Shown: positions 53,873 to 63,422, numbered from the stretch's first letter. The stretch is DNA of 64,000 bases from Nitrosomonadales bacterium (GCA_016234685.1 JACRAT010000026.1:90289-154288), one strand, 5' to 3'. Numbers and translations are program-made. Notes: generated from the letters alone by a model not told the origin.

Positions 53873-56800
53873 ATGAACATCCTGCGCAAGATACCGCCAA
53901 ACAGGGCGGGCTTTAGCCCGAAGGACAGCGTCGGGCCAAAGCCCGACCTACGCATCGCCTCAAGAGTGCTGGCGCTGCTACTGCTCAGCACCAACCCGGC
54001 GATGGCGGCCCTCACCGATCTCGGCACGGTTCCGATGGCGAATGCTTCCGACACCGTGGTGAAGCCGAACGTGCTGTTCATTCTGGATGACTCGGGCAGC
54101 ATGGCCTGGGAATACCTGCCGGACTCGGTGAACAATAACAACAGCAAATTCTGCTACCGCAACAATTCCTACAATGGCGCGTATTACAACCCGTCCATCA
54201 CCTACGCCTTGCCGGTGGATTCGACCGGGGCAAGCTACCCCAATGCCAGTTTTACCGCCGCCAGCACCGATGGCTTCACCGTGGGCGCTACGACGACAAA
54301 TCTGATCACCGGATTCCAGACAGGCAACGACAACGCCGGCACATCGGCTTATTACTACAGCTACAAGGCCACCAACACCCCCTCCACCCCGGTGGTCGGC
54401 ACATGTTATTCCGATGCCAGCTACAGCAAAGTGACGATCTCGCCGCCGCTCTCGACTCTCACCGTCAGCGGCAACAAAGCCACCACGGTAACGGGCATCA
54501 CAGTCAACGGCCTTCAGATCATGGCCGCCTCCACCGGTGCGACGACGACTAGCTCGACGACACTGGCCACCCGCATCGCCGCTCAGATCAACCTTTGCAC
54601 CACCACGATCTCGGGCGCTTGCGGTGTCACGGGCTATAGCGCCTCGCGGGCTGGCAGCATCGTCACCATCATCGGGCCGAATGGGGCGGCGACCTTCACC
54701 CCGGTCATCACCAAAAACACCGGCACGACCATGACGGTGACCGCGACGGCATTCACCGCCGCCAGCAACACCGACCAGATGCAGAACTTCGCCAACTGGT
54801 ACGCCTATTACCGCGACCGGATGCTGATGATGAAATCCGCCGCCGGGCTGGCTTTCAAACAACTGGACAGCAAGTTCCGCGTCGGTTTCATCACCATCAA
54901 TCCGGGGACGAACACCAGCAACCCTGTGACTTCCTCCAATCAGGTCTCCGCCAGCCGGTATCTGGCGATCAGCGACTTCACCACCAGCCAGAAGGCGGCT
55001 TGGTACACCAAGCTGTATGCCACGCCGGGAGCCGTGGCGGGCACGCCGCTGCGCACCGCACTGGCGCGTGCGGGCCGCTATTTTGGCGGCAAGCACGACG
55101 GCATCAACTCGGGCATGGCCGACGATCCGACGCAGTACTCCTGCCAGCAGAATTTCACCATCCTGACCACCGATGGCTATTGGAACACCATGAACGACGC
55201 CAATCTGCCGGTGCAACTGAACGGCACGAGCAGCATCGACGATCAGGACAATGTCGATCAGACCACCGCGCCGATCTACTCCAGCCGCGCAACGGGGACT
55301 TACGATGGCGGCGTCGGTGGCGGCAACACCCTAGCGGATGTGGCGATGTATTACTACAGGACCGATCTGCGCCCGACAGGATCGCTCAATCTGGCAGGCT
55401 CGAATGTATCAGCCGACGATGTGCTCTATTCCGACAAGGATTTCGCCCGCCATCAGCACATGACCACCTTCACCCTGGGGCTGGCCAACGGGCAGATGAT
55501 CTATCAGGCCGATTACGAGACGGCGACTAGCGGCGCGTTCTACAACATCACCCAAGGTACGGCGGACTGGCCGACACCGGTCTCCGGCGCCGCCACCGCA
55601 CTGGATGACTTGTGGCACGCCGCTGTCAACGGGCGCGGCAGTTACTACAATGCGCGCGATCCCGGTTCGCTGGCAGACGGTTTAGTGGGTGCACTCAACG
55701 GCATCATGGCGCGGCTGGGTTCAGGCTCGGCCTCTGCCGTGAGCAATCCTAAATTGGCCGCCAGCGGCAACAACTTCAGCTACGGCACGACCTACCACAC
55801 CAGCAACTGGATAGGCGAAGTACAAGCCCGCGCGCTCGACCCGGCCACCGGCGCGGAATCGACCACCATCACCTGGTCGGCACAAGCGCAGTTGAATGCC
55901 AAGGCGCTGTCCGCCAGCGACACGCGCACCATCTACACCTTCAGCTCGACCGCGCCTAACAGGCTGAAGGCGTTCCTGTGGGCCAATCTCACCGTGGCGG
56001 AGCAGGCGTATTTTGCCAACAAATGCTCGACTTGGAGTCAGTGTACGACACTCAATCTGACCACCGCCGACATCGCCGTGGGCAACAGCGGGCAGAATCT
56101 CAGCAACTATCTGCGCGGGCAGTATCAGTACGAGATGCGCGCGACCAGCACCAATCCGGTGTTCCGCAAGCGCGATGCGGTGCTGGGCGACATCGCCAAC
56201 GCCCAGCCCAAATATGTGAAAGCGCCGGAGTGGAGCTACAACGACAACGTCACGCCCAGCTATTCCACCTTCAAGAGCAATAACGCCAGCCGTCAGGGCG
56301 TGGTCTATGTCGCCGCCAACGACGGCATGTTACACGCCTTCAATGCCGACACCGGCGCGGAACTGTGGGCCTATCTGCCCAAGATGGTGATGCCGAACCT
56401 GTATCTTCTGGCGGAGCAGAACTACGCCGTCAACCACCGCTATTTCGTCGATGGCTCACCGGCGGTGATGGATGTCTACGACAGCAGCGCCTCCGCATGG
56501 AAGACGGTGCTGGTGGGCGGGCTGGGCGGCGGCGGACGCGGCTGGTATGCGCTGGATGTGACCGACCCTGCCGCCCCCAAGGCACTGTGGGAGATCTGCT
56601 CGGACAGCGCACTGTGCGCCATCTCCGACGCCGACATGGGCTACAGCTACGGCAATCCGGTCATCACCAAACGCGCCTCGGACGGCCACTGGATCGTAGC
56701 GCTCACTTCTGGCTACAACAACGTCAGCACTGGCACTGGGCGCGGCTATCTGTATGTGCTGGATGCGCTCAGCGGCAGCGTGCTGAACAAGCTGGATACC

Positions 56801-57622
56801 GCTTCCGGCAACACCACCACACCGAGCGGACTCACCAAGATCAGCGCTTGGGTGGACAACTCATCGACCGACAACACCGCCAAGTGGATCTACGGCGGCG
56901 ATCTGAACGGCGATGTCTGGCGCTTCGATCTGACCACGACAACACCCAGCGTGACGCAGATCGCCGCGCTCAAGGATGCCGCCGGGGTGGGCCAGCCCAT
57001 CACCGTGCAGCCCGAGATCGGCACGGTGAACGGCTACCATGCGGTGTTCATCGGCACGGGCCGTTATCTGGGGGTGGGTGATCTGAGCGACACCCAGCAA
57101 CAGAGCGTCTACGCTTTCCGCGACACCGGGGCGAATCTCGGCAACTTGCGCGCCCGCAACGACATGGTGGTGCAGACGCTGACACAGGCCTCGTCCACCG
57201 CCACCACGCGCACCATCAGCAACAACGCGGTGGACTGGAGCCAGAAAAAAGGCTGGTACGTCGACCTGAACCCCGGCAGCTATTCACCCGGCGAGCGCGT
57301 CAGCATCGACCCCATCCTAGTCAACGGCGTGCTGGAGATCACCGCCAACGTGCCCGTCTCCAGCGCCTGCACCACCGGCGGCGTGGGCTGGACGTATCTG
57401 TTCGATTTCAGCACCGGCGCAGCCCCGATCTCGCTGGGCGGCACGGCAATGGGCCAGAAGAACAACACCTCGGTGTACGTCGGCGCGACCGCCGTCCTGC
57501 TACCGGACGGACGCATCGTGTTCATGTTCAAGGATGCCACCGGCGGCAGCAGCCAAGTCATCCCCCCCAACACCAACGCGACCTCGGGGCGGCGCGTTTC
57601 CTGGCGTGAACTGACGCCGTAA
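53873..57622 (+). CDS. pilY1: PilY1 family pilus tip adhesin / mechanosensor
   Basis: This is a protein of about 1249 residues. After a signal-like hydrophobic segment (about 31-46, ending AMAA) comes a von Willebrand A-type domain with the MIDAS motif DDSGSM at 72-77, then a long variable region, and a C-terminal beta-propeller PilY1 domain with the Ca2+-binding-like DLNGDVWRF loop. The ATG at 53873 is preferred because GGAGAG precedes it; an ATG at 53861 is also open. The unusually long, basic N-terminus (about 1-30) is encoded by palindromic repeat sequence. Last gene of the minor pilin operon. Confidence 0.92.
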   Translation: MNILRKIPPNRAGFSPKDSVGPKPDLRIASRVLALLLLSTNPAMAALTDLGTVPMANASDTVVKPNVLFILDDSGSMAWEYLPDSVNNNNSKFCYRNNSYNGAYYNPSITYALPVDSTGASYPNASFTAASTDGFTVGATTTNLITGFQTGNDNAGTSAYYYSYKATNTPSTPVVGTCYSDASYSKVTISPPLSTLTVSGNKATTVTGITVNGLQIMAASTGATTTSSTTLATRIAAQINLCTTTISGACGVTGYSASRAGSIVTIIGPNGAATFTPVITKNTGTTMTVTATAFTAASNTDQMQNFANWYAYYRDRMLMMKSAAGLAFKQLDSKFRVGFITINPGTNTSNPVTSSNQVSASRYLAISDFTTSQKAAWYTKLYATPGAVAGTPLRTALARAGRYFGGKHDGINSGMADDPTQYSCQQNFTILTTDGYWNTMNDANLPVQLNGTSSIDDQDNVDQTTAPIYSSRATGTYDGGVGGGNTLADVAMYYYRTDLRPTGSLNLAGSNVSADDVLYSDKDFARHQHMTTFTLGLANGQMIYQADYETATSGAFYNITQGTADWPTPVSGAATALDDLWHAAVNGRGSYYNARDPGSLADGLVGALNGIMARLGSGSASAVSNPKLAASGNNFSYGTTYHTSNWIGEVQARALDPATGAESTTITWSAQAQLNAKALSASDTRTIYTFSSTAPNRLKAFLWANLTVAEQAYFANKCSTWSQCTTLNLTTADIAVGNSGQNLSNYLRGQYQYEMRATSTNPVFRKRDAVLGDIANAQPKYVKAPEWSYNDNVTPSYSTFKSNNASRQGVVYVAANDGMLHAFNADTGAELWAYLPKMVMPNLYLLAEQNYAVNHRYFVDGSPAVMDVYDSSASAWKTVLVGGLGGGGRGWYALDVTDPAAPKALWEICSDSALCAISDADMGYSYGNPVITKRASDGHWIVALTSGYNNVSTGTGRGYLYVLDALSGSVLNKLDTASGNTTTPSGLTKISAWVDNSSTDNTAKWIYGGDLNGDVWRFDLTTTTPSVTQIAALKDAAGVGQPITVQPEIGTVNGYHAVFIGTGRYLGVGDLSDTQQQSVYAFRDTGANLGNLRARNDMVVQTLTQASSTATTRTISNNAVDWSQKKGWYVDLNPGSYSPGERVSIDPILVNGVLEITANVPVSSACTTGGVGWTYLFDFSTGAAPISLGGTAMGQKNNTSVYVGATAVLLPDGRIVFMFKDATGGSSQVIPPNTNATSGRRVSWRELTP
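53907..53947. repeat. REP-like palindrome pair inside pilY1
   Basis: Two hairpins of the GTCGGGC/GCCCGAC type follow one another: CGGGCTTTAGCCCG (53907-53920) and GTCGGGC CAAA GCCCGAC (53930-53947). They lie within the coding sequence for the signal region of PilY1, adding residues such as AGFSPKDSVGPKPDL. This type of palindrome is normally intergenic. Confidence 0.7.
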
Positions 57623-57696
57623 CCGTTATACTCTCGGGCAGATACAGAACGGCGGGCGATCCCCGCTGTTTTGTTTGGTGAATGGAACTGGAGAAT

Positions 57697-58797
57697 ATGG
57701 ATTTCGTCGTCATCGGCGCAGGTGTCAATGGCCTCGCCGCCGCAGAGCGTCTGCTACAACAAGGGGCCAGCGTCACCGTGCTGGAGCAGGGTCAGGTCGG
57801 ACGCGAATCTTCCTGGGCCGGGGGCGGCATCCTGTCGCCGCTGTGTCCGTGGGACTACCCCGATGAAGTCACCCGCCTCGCCAACCGAGGCATGGCGCTG
57901 TTCGGCGATTACGCCGCCGCCCTGTACGTCGCCACCGGCATCGACCCCGAATATCAGCGCAGCGGGATGCTGGTGCTGCCGCCCGTCGAGGCGGAGTCTG
58001 CCCGAAGCTGGTGTACCGCCCGGGGCATGGCGCTGCAAACCGTTCTAGCTGCGGATACGCTCCCCGGCGTGAGCGGCGATGCGCTGCTGCTGCCGGAGGT
58101 GGCGCAGGCGCGCAATCCCCGCTTGATGCAAGCGCTGAAGAAGCAGGTGGAGTTGCTGGGTGGCCGCATCGTCGAGCATTGCGCGGTGCAAGGCATCGAA
58201 GCCAGCGACGACCGGGTAACGGCGCTCGCCACCGCCGCCGGGAGTTTCTCCGCCGAGCGCTACATCGTCACCACCGGGGCCTGGAGTCGCCAAGTGTTGG
58301 GGAAATACGCGCTGCATCTGGACATCAAGCCGGTGCGCGGGCAGATGCTGCTGTTCAAATTCGACGCACCGCCGCTGCCACACATCGTGTTGCAAGACGG
58401 GTTGTATCTGATCCCGCGCCGCGACGGACATCTGCTGGTGGGCAGCACGCTGGAAGATGTCGGCTTCGATAAATCCACCACAGCCAGCGCACGCGACGAG
58501 TTGCTACGCCGCGCACTGGCCTTGCTGCCCGCGCTGCGCGAGATGCCCATCGTCCAGCACTGGGCAGGCCTGCGCCCCGCTTCGCCGCACAACCTGCCGA
58601 CCATCTGCCGCCATCCTGCGCTGGAGAATCTCTACCTGAACAGCGGCCACTTCCGCTACGGCGTGACCATGTCGCCCGCCAGCACCGAGATCCTGCTCAA
58701 CGAACTGAACGGCACACCGCAGCCCTTCGACGTGACACCTTACCGCGTCGGCTGGAACGGATTGAGCTTGAACGCCGCTCGTGCTGAGCCTGCCTGA
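57697..58797 (+). CDS. thiO: glycine oxidase ThiO (FAD-dependent)
   Basis: This is a 366-residue FAD-dependent oxidoreductase of the DAO family. The Rossmann motif GAGVNGLAAAERLLQQG lies at the start, QVGRESSWAGGGILSPL is the typical ThiO segment and VRGQMLLF/VGSTLEDVGFD/AGLRPASPHNLP follow. It produces dehydroglycine for thiamine synthesis. The ATG at 57697 has GGAGA upstream; a further ATG at 57682 is in frame. The last residues (AARAEPA) are encoded by a dispersed repeat. No thiG/thiS genes are in this window. Confidence 0.93.
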   Translation: MDFVVIGAGVNGLAAAERLLQQGASVTVLEQGQVGRESSWAGGGILSPLCPWDYPDEVTRLANRGMALFGDYAAALYVATGIDPEYQRSGMLVLPPVEAESARSWCTARGMALQTVLAADTLPGVSGDALLLPEVAQARNPRLMQALKKQVELLGGRIVEHCAVQGIEASDDRVTALATAAGSFSAERYIVTTGAWSRQVLGKYALHLDIKPVRGQMLLFKFDAPPLPHIVLQDGLYLIPRRDGHLLVGSTLEDVGFDKSTTASARDELLRRALALLPALREMPIVQHWAGLRPASPHNLPTICRHPALENLYLNSGHFRYGVTMSPASTEILLNELNGTPQPFDVTPYRVGWNGLSLNAARAEPA

Positions 58798-58846
58798 GCA
58801 CAAGAATCCATCCGCATTTCGACCAGCTCAATGCGAACGGACTCTT
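58785..58846. repeat. dispersed palindromic repeat (degenerate copy B)
   Basis: GTGCTGAGCCTG at 58785-58796 and TTCGACCAGCTCAATGCGAA near 58818-58837 are the two arms of the same repeat type as at 9150-9183. The element overlaps the last codons of thiO, whose stop is inside it. Confidence 0.5.
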
Positions 58847-58876
58847 GGATACTGTGCCTGGCCGTTAGTCGCGCAG

Positions 58877-58903
58877 AACCCCTCTCCCCTCGGGAGAGGG
58901 GTT
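58877..58903. repeat. 12-bp perfect palindrome of the CCTCTCCC/GGGAGAGG type
   Basis: AACCCCTCTCCC (58877-58888) and GGGAGAGGGGTT (58892-58903) are separated by 3 nt, followed by GGGGTGAGGG. This is a widespread intergenic repeat in proteobacteria. It lies between thiO and the terminator of the leftward small membrane gene. Confidence 0.75.
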
Positions 58904-58941
58904 GGGGTGAGGGGCGCACTATTTCCCTCCGCCCAAACAAA

Positions 58942-58967
58942 AAGGGAGTTGCTCTCGCAACTCCCTT
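58942..58967 (-). terminator. terminator of the small membrane protein gene
   Basis: Stem AAGGGAGTTGC (58942-58952) with GCAACTCCCTT (58957-58967), loop TCTC; on the minus strand it is followed by TTTGTTT. Confidence 0.85.
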
Positions 58968-58995
58968 CCCGTTAACCGCCTAGCTTGGCGCTGGC

Positions 58996-59205
58996 TTAAG
59001 CCTTGGTCTTGGCGGTAGACAGCTCAAGCGCGACGTTGGAGAAGAACCCAACCAAGCCGACCACCAAGCTGCCCATCGCCATCGCGCTGATGACCAGCAG
59101 ATCCTGCGCGGCAGAAGCCGCTGCGACCACCGAACTCAAAATGATGTCAGCGACAAAGAAAGCCATACGGTTCACATCAGCAAACAAAGTCTTCAAGCGG
59201 TTCAT
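58996..59205 (-). CDS. 69-residue membrane protein of unknown function
   Basis: The gene is preceded by AAGGAG six bases before the ATG at 59205 and followed by a strong terminator, so it is expressed alone. The product has two hydrophobic segments (about 14-30 and 38-56: FFVADIILSSVVAAASA and ISAMAMGSLVVGLVGFF), a short polar N-terminus and a Lys-containing tail. I do not recognise a family; it resembles small two-helix membrane proteins. An ATG two codons upstream is in frame but is too close to the ribosome site. Confidence 0.75.
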   Translation of the reverse strand: MNRLKTLFADVNRMAFFVADIILSSVVAAASAAQDLLVISAMAMGSLVVGLVGFFSNVALELSTAKTKA

Positions 59206-59336
59206 ATCCATCTCCTTACAAATTGCGACATCGGGTCACACGTCAGCATCGCTTCATTCATGACCCAATCTGGAGAGTCTGACCGGTGGTCATTAAATTG
59301 GTTCAACTTATTCGCAGATATTTTTCAGCAGCCCGC

Positions 59337-60593
59337 TCAAGGCTGCCCGGTTTCGTCGGATCGCCAAGGCGCGATCTTGACCAGCAACGCCATGCCCGGC
59401 ACGGCCAGCAGTGCGCACAGCAGGAAGAAGTTGGTCCAGCCCAGCCCTTCCACCAGCCAGCCGGTGGTGGCGTTGGCGAAGGTGCGCGGCACGGCAGCCA
59501 GACTGGTGAACAGGGCGAACTGCGTCGCGGTGTAAGCCGGGTGGGTGGAGCGGGCGATGAAGGCGACGAAGGCCGCCGTGCCGACACCGACACCAAAGGA
59601 TTCCAGCCCGATGACGAAAGCCAGATCGAGACGCTGCACCGCGCCGATCTCGGCCTGTTGCCCGAGCGAGGCCAGCCAGGCGAAGCCGAAGATCGCCAGC
59701 AACTGCACCGCGCCGAACAGCCACAGCGCACGGTTGATGCCGATCTTCACCATCCACAGCCCGCCCAGCAGCCCGCCGATCACCGCTGGCCACAGCCCGG
59801 CGTTCTTGGCGATCAGGCCGATGTCCGATTTGCTATAACCCATGTCCAGATAGAACGGCGTCGCCAGCGCGGTGCACAGACTGTCGCCGAGTTTGTAGAG
59901 GAAGATGAAGGCGAGGATGAACAGCGCACTGCGCCAGCCTTGTCGCCCGATGAACTCGCGGAACGGCTCGACCACCGCCGCACGCAAGGTCTTGGGTACG
60001 ACTGCCGCATTCGGCTCGCGCACCAGCAAAGTCATGGCGATGCCCGGCAACATGAACAGCGCCGTAACCATGAACACCGTATCCCAGGCAAAATGATCGG
60101 CCAAGATCAGCGACAACGACCCTGGCACCAACCCGGCGATGCGGTAGGCGTTGACGTGCACCGAGTTGCCCAGCCCCAGCTCGGCGTCGGACAGGATCTC
60201 GCGGCGAAAAGCATCCAACGCGATGTCCTGCGTCGCCGACAGCAGCGCCAGCAAGGTGGCGAACAGCACGATGGTGGAAAGCTCGGTCTGCGGCGAGAAG
60301 CCGCCCAGCGTGGCGATGCTCACCAACAGGCCGACCTGAGTCAAAAACATCCAGCCACGCCGCCGCCCCAGCAAAGGCAAGGCATAGCGGTCAAGCAAGG
60401 GCGACCAGAGGAACTTCCACGTGTAGGGAAACTGGATCAGCGCGAACAGGCCGATGGTCTTGAGATCGAGATGCTCGCTGCGCAACCAAGCTGGGACGAG
60501 GTTGAGCAGCAGATACAGCGGCAGCCCAGAAGCGAAACCGGTGAATACGCAAATCGCCATGCGGCGGGTGAAAAGTTGTTGCCAGACGGACAT
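59337..60593 (-). CDS. ampG: AmpG-like muropeptide permease (MFS)
   Basis: This is a 418-residue 12-helix transporter. AmpG-type motifs are visible: GFASGLPLYLLLNLVPAWLR near the start, FPYTWKFLWSPLLDRY, RRRGWMFLTQ and SATQDIALDAFRRE. AmpG imports anhydro-muropeptides for cell-wall recycling. Its start follows the RhuM-Fic stop with a one-base gap (TGATATG), suggesting coupled translation. Length is shorter than E. coli AmpG (491) but normal for the compact form. Confidence 0.88.
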   Translation of the reverse strand: MSVWQQLFTRRMAICVFTGFASGLPLYLLLNLVPAWLRSEHLDLKTIGLFALIQFPYTWKFLWSPLLDRYALPLLGRRRGWMFLTQVGLLVSIATLGGFSPQTELSTIVLFATLLALLSATQDIALDAFRREILSDAELGLGNSVHVNAYRIAGLVPGSLSLILADHFAWDTVFMVTALFMLPGIAMTLLVREPNAAVVPKTLRAAVVEPFREFIGRQGWRSALFILAFIFLYKLGDSLCTALATPFYLDMGYSKSDIGLIAKNAGLWPAVIGGLLGGLWMVKIGINRALWLFGAVQLLAIFGFAWLASLGQQAEIGAVQRLDLAFVIGLESFGVGVGTAAFVAFIARSTHPAYTATQFALFTSLAAVPRTFANATTGWLVEGLGWTNFFLLCALLAVPGMALLVKIAPWRSDETGQP

Positions 60594-60594
60594 A

Positions 60595-61578
60595 TCAGCC
60601 CCGGATCAAATTCATAATCAGATGAATCATCAGTTGTTTTTGTGCCGGGTCGCTTTGCGCCACCAGCAACGCGATCGCGGCTAGCGCATTGTCATTGATC
60701 TTCAGTTCGCCGTCGGTCTTCAGGTGGTGCTGGTTCCGCTGCAAGAACCAGATGAACAGGAAAGCCCCGATGCGCTTGTTGCCGTCCGAGAAGGGATGGT
60801 TCTTGATGACGAAATACAGCAGATGCGCCGCCTGCTCCTCGATGCTGGGATAGACAAACTCCCCGTCGAACGATTGCAGGATGTTGCCGAGGATGCCCGC
60901 AAAACTGTCGTCTTTCTGATTGCCGAACAAGGCCGATGCCTCGTCGCGCCCAATCAAATCCGCCTTCAGCGCGGCAATGCCCGTCAGGGCCTCATCCTCG
61001 CGGATCTCGTAATGGATGGTGGTGGCAAAATCCCCCAGCGGTAGCCGCTCACTGTCGAACTGGTTGAGCAGCACGAAGGTGCGCGCATAGCCTGCGATCA
61101 CACTCACCAGCCCGCGCGCCTCCGGCAGGCTGGCCTGCTCGATCAGGTTTTGCTGGAACAGCGTCAGCGTGCGTTCGAGCTGCTTGATGTTTTCCTGCTG
61201 TGCCTCAAGGCGCTGCTTGTTCAGTGAGTAGCCTTGCACCAGATGTTGCCTCAGTACATTGCTTGCCCAACGCCTGAATTGCACACCTCGTTCCGATTTG
61301 ATGCGATAACCCACCGAAATGACAACATCAAGGTCATAGAAAACGACTGGCCTGTCGGAAAGTGCAATTTGCACTTTTTGCAAATTGCTTTTTTCGGAAA
61401 TTTCCCCTTCAGTTAAAGCATTGCGAATATGCCGAGAAATAACCGAAACATCTCGCCCAAACAACTCGACCATCTGCCCTTGAGATAGCCATACCGTATC
61501 CCGCTCAAGCGTCACCTCGATCTGTACTTGACCATCTGCGGCCTGATAAATAGCGACTTGTGCGCTTGTTTGGCTCAT
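60595..61578 (-). CDS. RhuM-type DNA-binding domain fused to Fic/Doc domain
   Basis: This is a 327-residue protein. The N-terminal half (about 1-115) is the RhuM domain (WLSQGQMVELFGRDVSVISRHI, a helix-turn-helix-like region, followed by VISVGYRIKSERGVQFRRWA). The C-terminal half is a Fic/Doc fold with HPFSDGNKRIGAF from residue 261, the Doc-type form with GNK rather than GNG, so it may phosphorylate rather than AMPylate. Such genes occur on mobile islands and in host-interaction and phage-related contexts. No antitoxin gene is recognisable next to it. Palindromes surround its start. Confidence 0.9.
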   Translation of the reverse strand: MSQTSAQVAIYQAADGQVQIEVTLERDTVWLSQGQMVELFGRDVSVISRHIRNALTEGEISEKSNLQKVQIALSDRPVVFYDLDVVISVGYRIKSERGVQFRRWASNVLRQHLVQGYSLNKQRLEAQQENIKQLERTLTLFQQNLIEQASLPEARGLVSVIAGYARTFVLLNQFDSERLPLGDFATTIHYEIREDEALTGIAALKADLIGRDEASALFGNQKDDSFAGILGNILQSFDGEFVYPSIEEQAAHLLYFVIKNHPFSDGNKRIGAFLFIWFLQRNQHHLKTDGELKINDNALAAIALLVAQSDPAQKQLMIHLIMNLIRG

Positions 61579-61621
61579 AGCATCACCTCACTGCGGGGCA
61601 ACCATACGGAAATTCGAAATA

Positions 61622-61634
61622 TGCAAATATTGCA
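61622..61634. promoter_or_regulatory. palindrome upstream of rhuM-fic
   Basis: TGCAAATATTGCA is a perfect 5-bp inverted repeat (TGCAA/TTGCA) about 44 bases upstream of the rhuM-fic start. A related palindrome AGTGCAATTTGCACT lies inside the gene at 61361-61375. The shared TGCAA half-site suggests autoregulation by the RhuM domain, an inference. Confidence 0.4.
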
Positions 61635-61698
61635 CTTTGCTTTCTCCGTCAATGTTGCGCCTCGAAAGGGACGTTCGCAGGAGCGAGAGACGGAATGT

Positions 61699-62295
61699 TC
61701 ACGCCCGCTTGAACCGATACATCGCCGTTGCGCCCAGCAGGTTAGGCAGCAGGTGGACTTCGTTGCCTTCGGTCATCACTCGGCGTTCAAGAATACTGAT
61801 CTGGTATTTGTCGCAGAACATTTCGAAGTCGTCCAGTGTGCATAGGTGGACGTTGGGTGTGTCGTACCACTGGTAGGGCAACACGTCGGACACCGGCATG
61901 TGGCCGCGCAACACGTTGAGACGCGCTTTCCAGTAGCCGAAGTTGGGGAAGCTGACAATGCCTTCGTGCCCTACGCGCAACATCTCGCGCACCAGCGGTT
62001 CGGTGTGACGAGTAGCTTGCAGGGTCTGCGATAGGACGACGTAATCGAAGGCGTGATCCTCGAAACCAGACAGGCCGGACTCCAGATTGCTCTGGATCAC
62101 GTTCACGCCGTTCTTGATGCAGGCGACGATATTGTCGTCGGCGATCTCGACGCCATAGCCGCGCACTTGGCGGGCTTCGGCCAGATAGCGCAGCAGGCTG
62201 CCGTCGCCGCAACCCAGATCGAGTACCGAAGCGCCTTGCGGTATCCAGCGCGCAATGGCGGCGAAGTCGGGGCGGGTGTTGATGATCGTACTCAT
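61699..62295 (-). CDS. metW: methionine biosynthesis protein MetW
   Basis: This is a 198-residue SAM-dependent methyltransferase-like protein. [17 protein letters not shown] is the SAM motif, with [14 protein letters not shown] and [26 protein letters not shown] of the MetW family. It overlaps the metX stop by 4 bases and is thought to help MetX activity. Both belong to one transcript controlled by the SAM-II riboswitch. Confidence 0.95.
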   Translation of the reverse strand: MSTIINTRPDFAAIARWIPQGASVLDLGCGDGSLLRYLAEARQVRGYGVEIADDNIVACIKNGVNVIQSNLESGLSGFEDHAFDYVVLSQTLQATRHTEPLVREMLRVGHEGIVSFPNFGYWKARLNVLRGHMPVSDVLPYQWYDTPNVHLCTLDDFEMFCDKYQISILERRVMTEGNEVHLLPNLLGATAMYRFKRA

Positions 62296-63422
62296 TTCAA
62301 CTCCTCCGCGACGCGTTCAAGATAGGCGTGCATCACGGCCATGTATTGCGCGTCTTCCATCAGGAACGAGTCGTGGCCGTGCGCCGAGGCGATCTCGGCA
62401 TAGCTCACGTTGCGACGGTTATGCAGCAGCGCGTCGGCGATTTCACGCGAGCGTTCCGGCGCAAAGCGCCAGTCGGTGCTGAACGACACCACCAGAAAAT
62501 TGGCCTGAGCGCGGGCAAACGCGCGATTGAGGTCATGTTCAAAATCGTGCGCTGGGTCGAAATAGTCCAGCGCCTTGGTCATCAGCATATAGGTGTTGGC
62601 ATCGAAGTAGCCAGCGAATTTATCGCCCTGATAGCGCAGGTAGGATTCGATCTGGAACTCGATGTCGTAGCCGTAGTTCACCTTGCCGTGACGCAACTCG
62701 CGGCCAAATTTGTTGGCCATCGCGTCGTCGGAAAGATAGGTGATGTGCCCCAGCATCCGCGCCAACCGCAGACCACGCTTGGGTACGGTGTGGTGCTGGT
62801 AATAGTCGCCGCCGTGGAAATCCGGGTCAGTGAGGATGGCATTGCGGGCCACGTCGTTGAAGGCGATGTTCTGCGCGGTGAGCTTGGGCGCGGCGGCAAT
62901 CACCAGCACATGGCGGGCGCGCTCCGGGTAAGACAGCGACCATTGCAACGCCTGCATTCCGCCCAAGCTGCCGCCGACGATGGCGGCGAATTGCCAGATG
63001 CCGAGCCAGTCGGCCAGCCGCGCTTGCGACTCCACCCAGTCTTCCACCGTCAGCACCGGGAAGGCCGCGCCGTAAGGATGGCCGGTGGCCGGGTTCTGGC
63101 TGGAAGGCCCGGTCGAGCCATGACAGCCGCCGAGATTGTTCAGGCCGATGACGAAGAACTTATCAGTGTCCAGCGGCTTGCCGGGCCCGACCATGTTGTC
63201 CCACCAGCCCAAGTTCTTAGGCTCATCGGCATACACGCCTGCGACGTGATGATGGCCGGACAATGCGTGGCAGATCAGGATGGCGTTGGACTTGTCGGCA
63301 TTCAGTGTGCCGTAAGTCTCGTAGACCAGATCATAGTGCGGCAACACCGCGCCGCTCTTCAAGGTGAACGGGGTGTCGAAGTGCGCGCGCTGCGCGCTGA
63401 CGATGCCGACGGAAGTATTCAA
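62292..63422 (-). CDS. metX: homoserine O-acyltransferase MetX
   Basis: This alpha/beta-hydrolase fold enzyme of about 376 residues acylates homoserine in methionine synthesis. The nucleophile is Ser152 ([12 protein letters not shown]), with the acid in [12 protein letters not shown] and the base in [23 protein letters not shown] and [13 protein letters not shown] are diagnostic. The TTG at 63422 is chosen since it has GAGG 7 bases upstream and the protein starts where homologues do (LNTSVGIV); a TTG at 63434 is also open but too close to the riboswitch terminator. Acetyl or succinyl preference cannot be told. Confidence 0.92.
   Translation of the reverse strand: MNTSVGIVSAQRAHFDTPFTLKSGAVLPHYDLVYETYGTLNADKSNAILICHALSGHHHVAGVYADEPKNLGWWDNMVGPGKPLDTDKFFVIGLNNLGGCHGSTGPSSQNPATGHPYGAAFPVLTVEDWVESQARLADWLGIWQFAAIVGGSLGGMQALQWSLSYPERARHVLVIAAAPKLTAQNIAFNDVARNAILTDPDFHGGDYYQHHTVPKRGLRLARMLGHITYLSDDAMANKFGRELRHGKVNYGYDIEFQIESYLRYQGDKFAGYFDANTYMLMTKALDYFDPAHDFEHDLNRAFARAQANFLVVSFSTDWRFAPERSREIADALLHNRRNVSYAEIASAHGHDSFLMEDAQYMAVMHAYLERVAEELK

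Noticed and set aside
59286..60617. Open frame of about 443 codons antisense to the AmpG-like permease
   Set aside because: Gln/Arg/His-rich product without any domain; the permease on the opposite strand has the family motifs.
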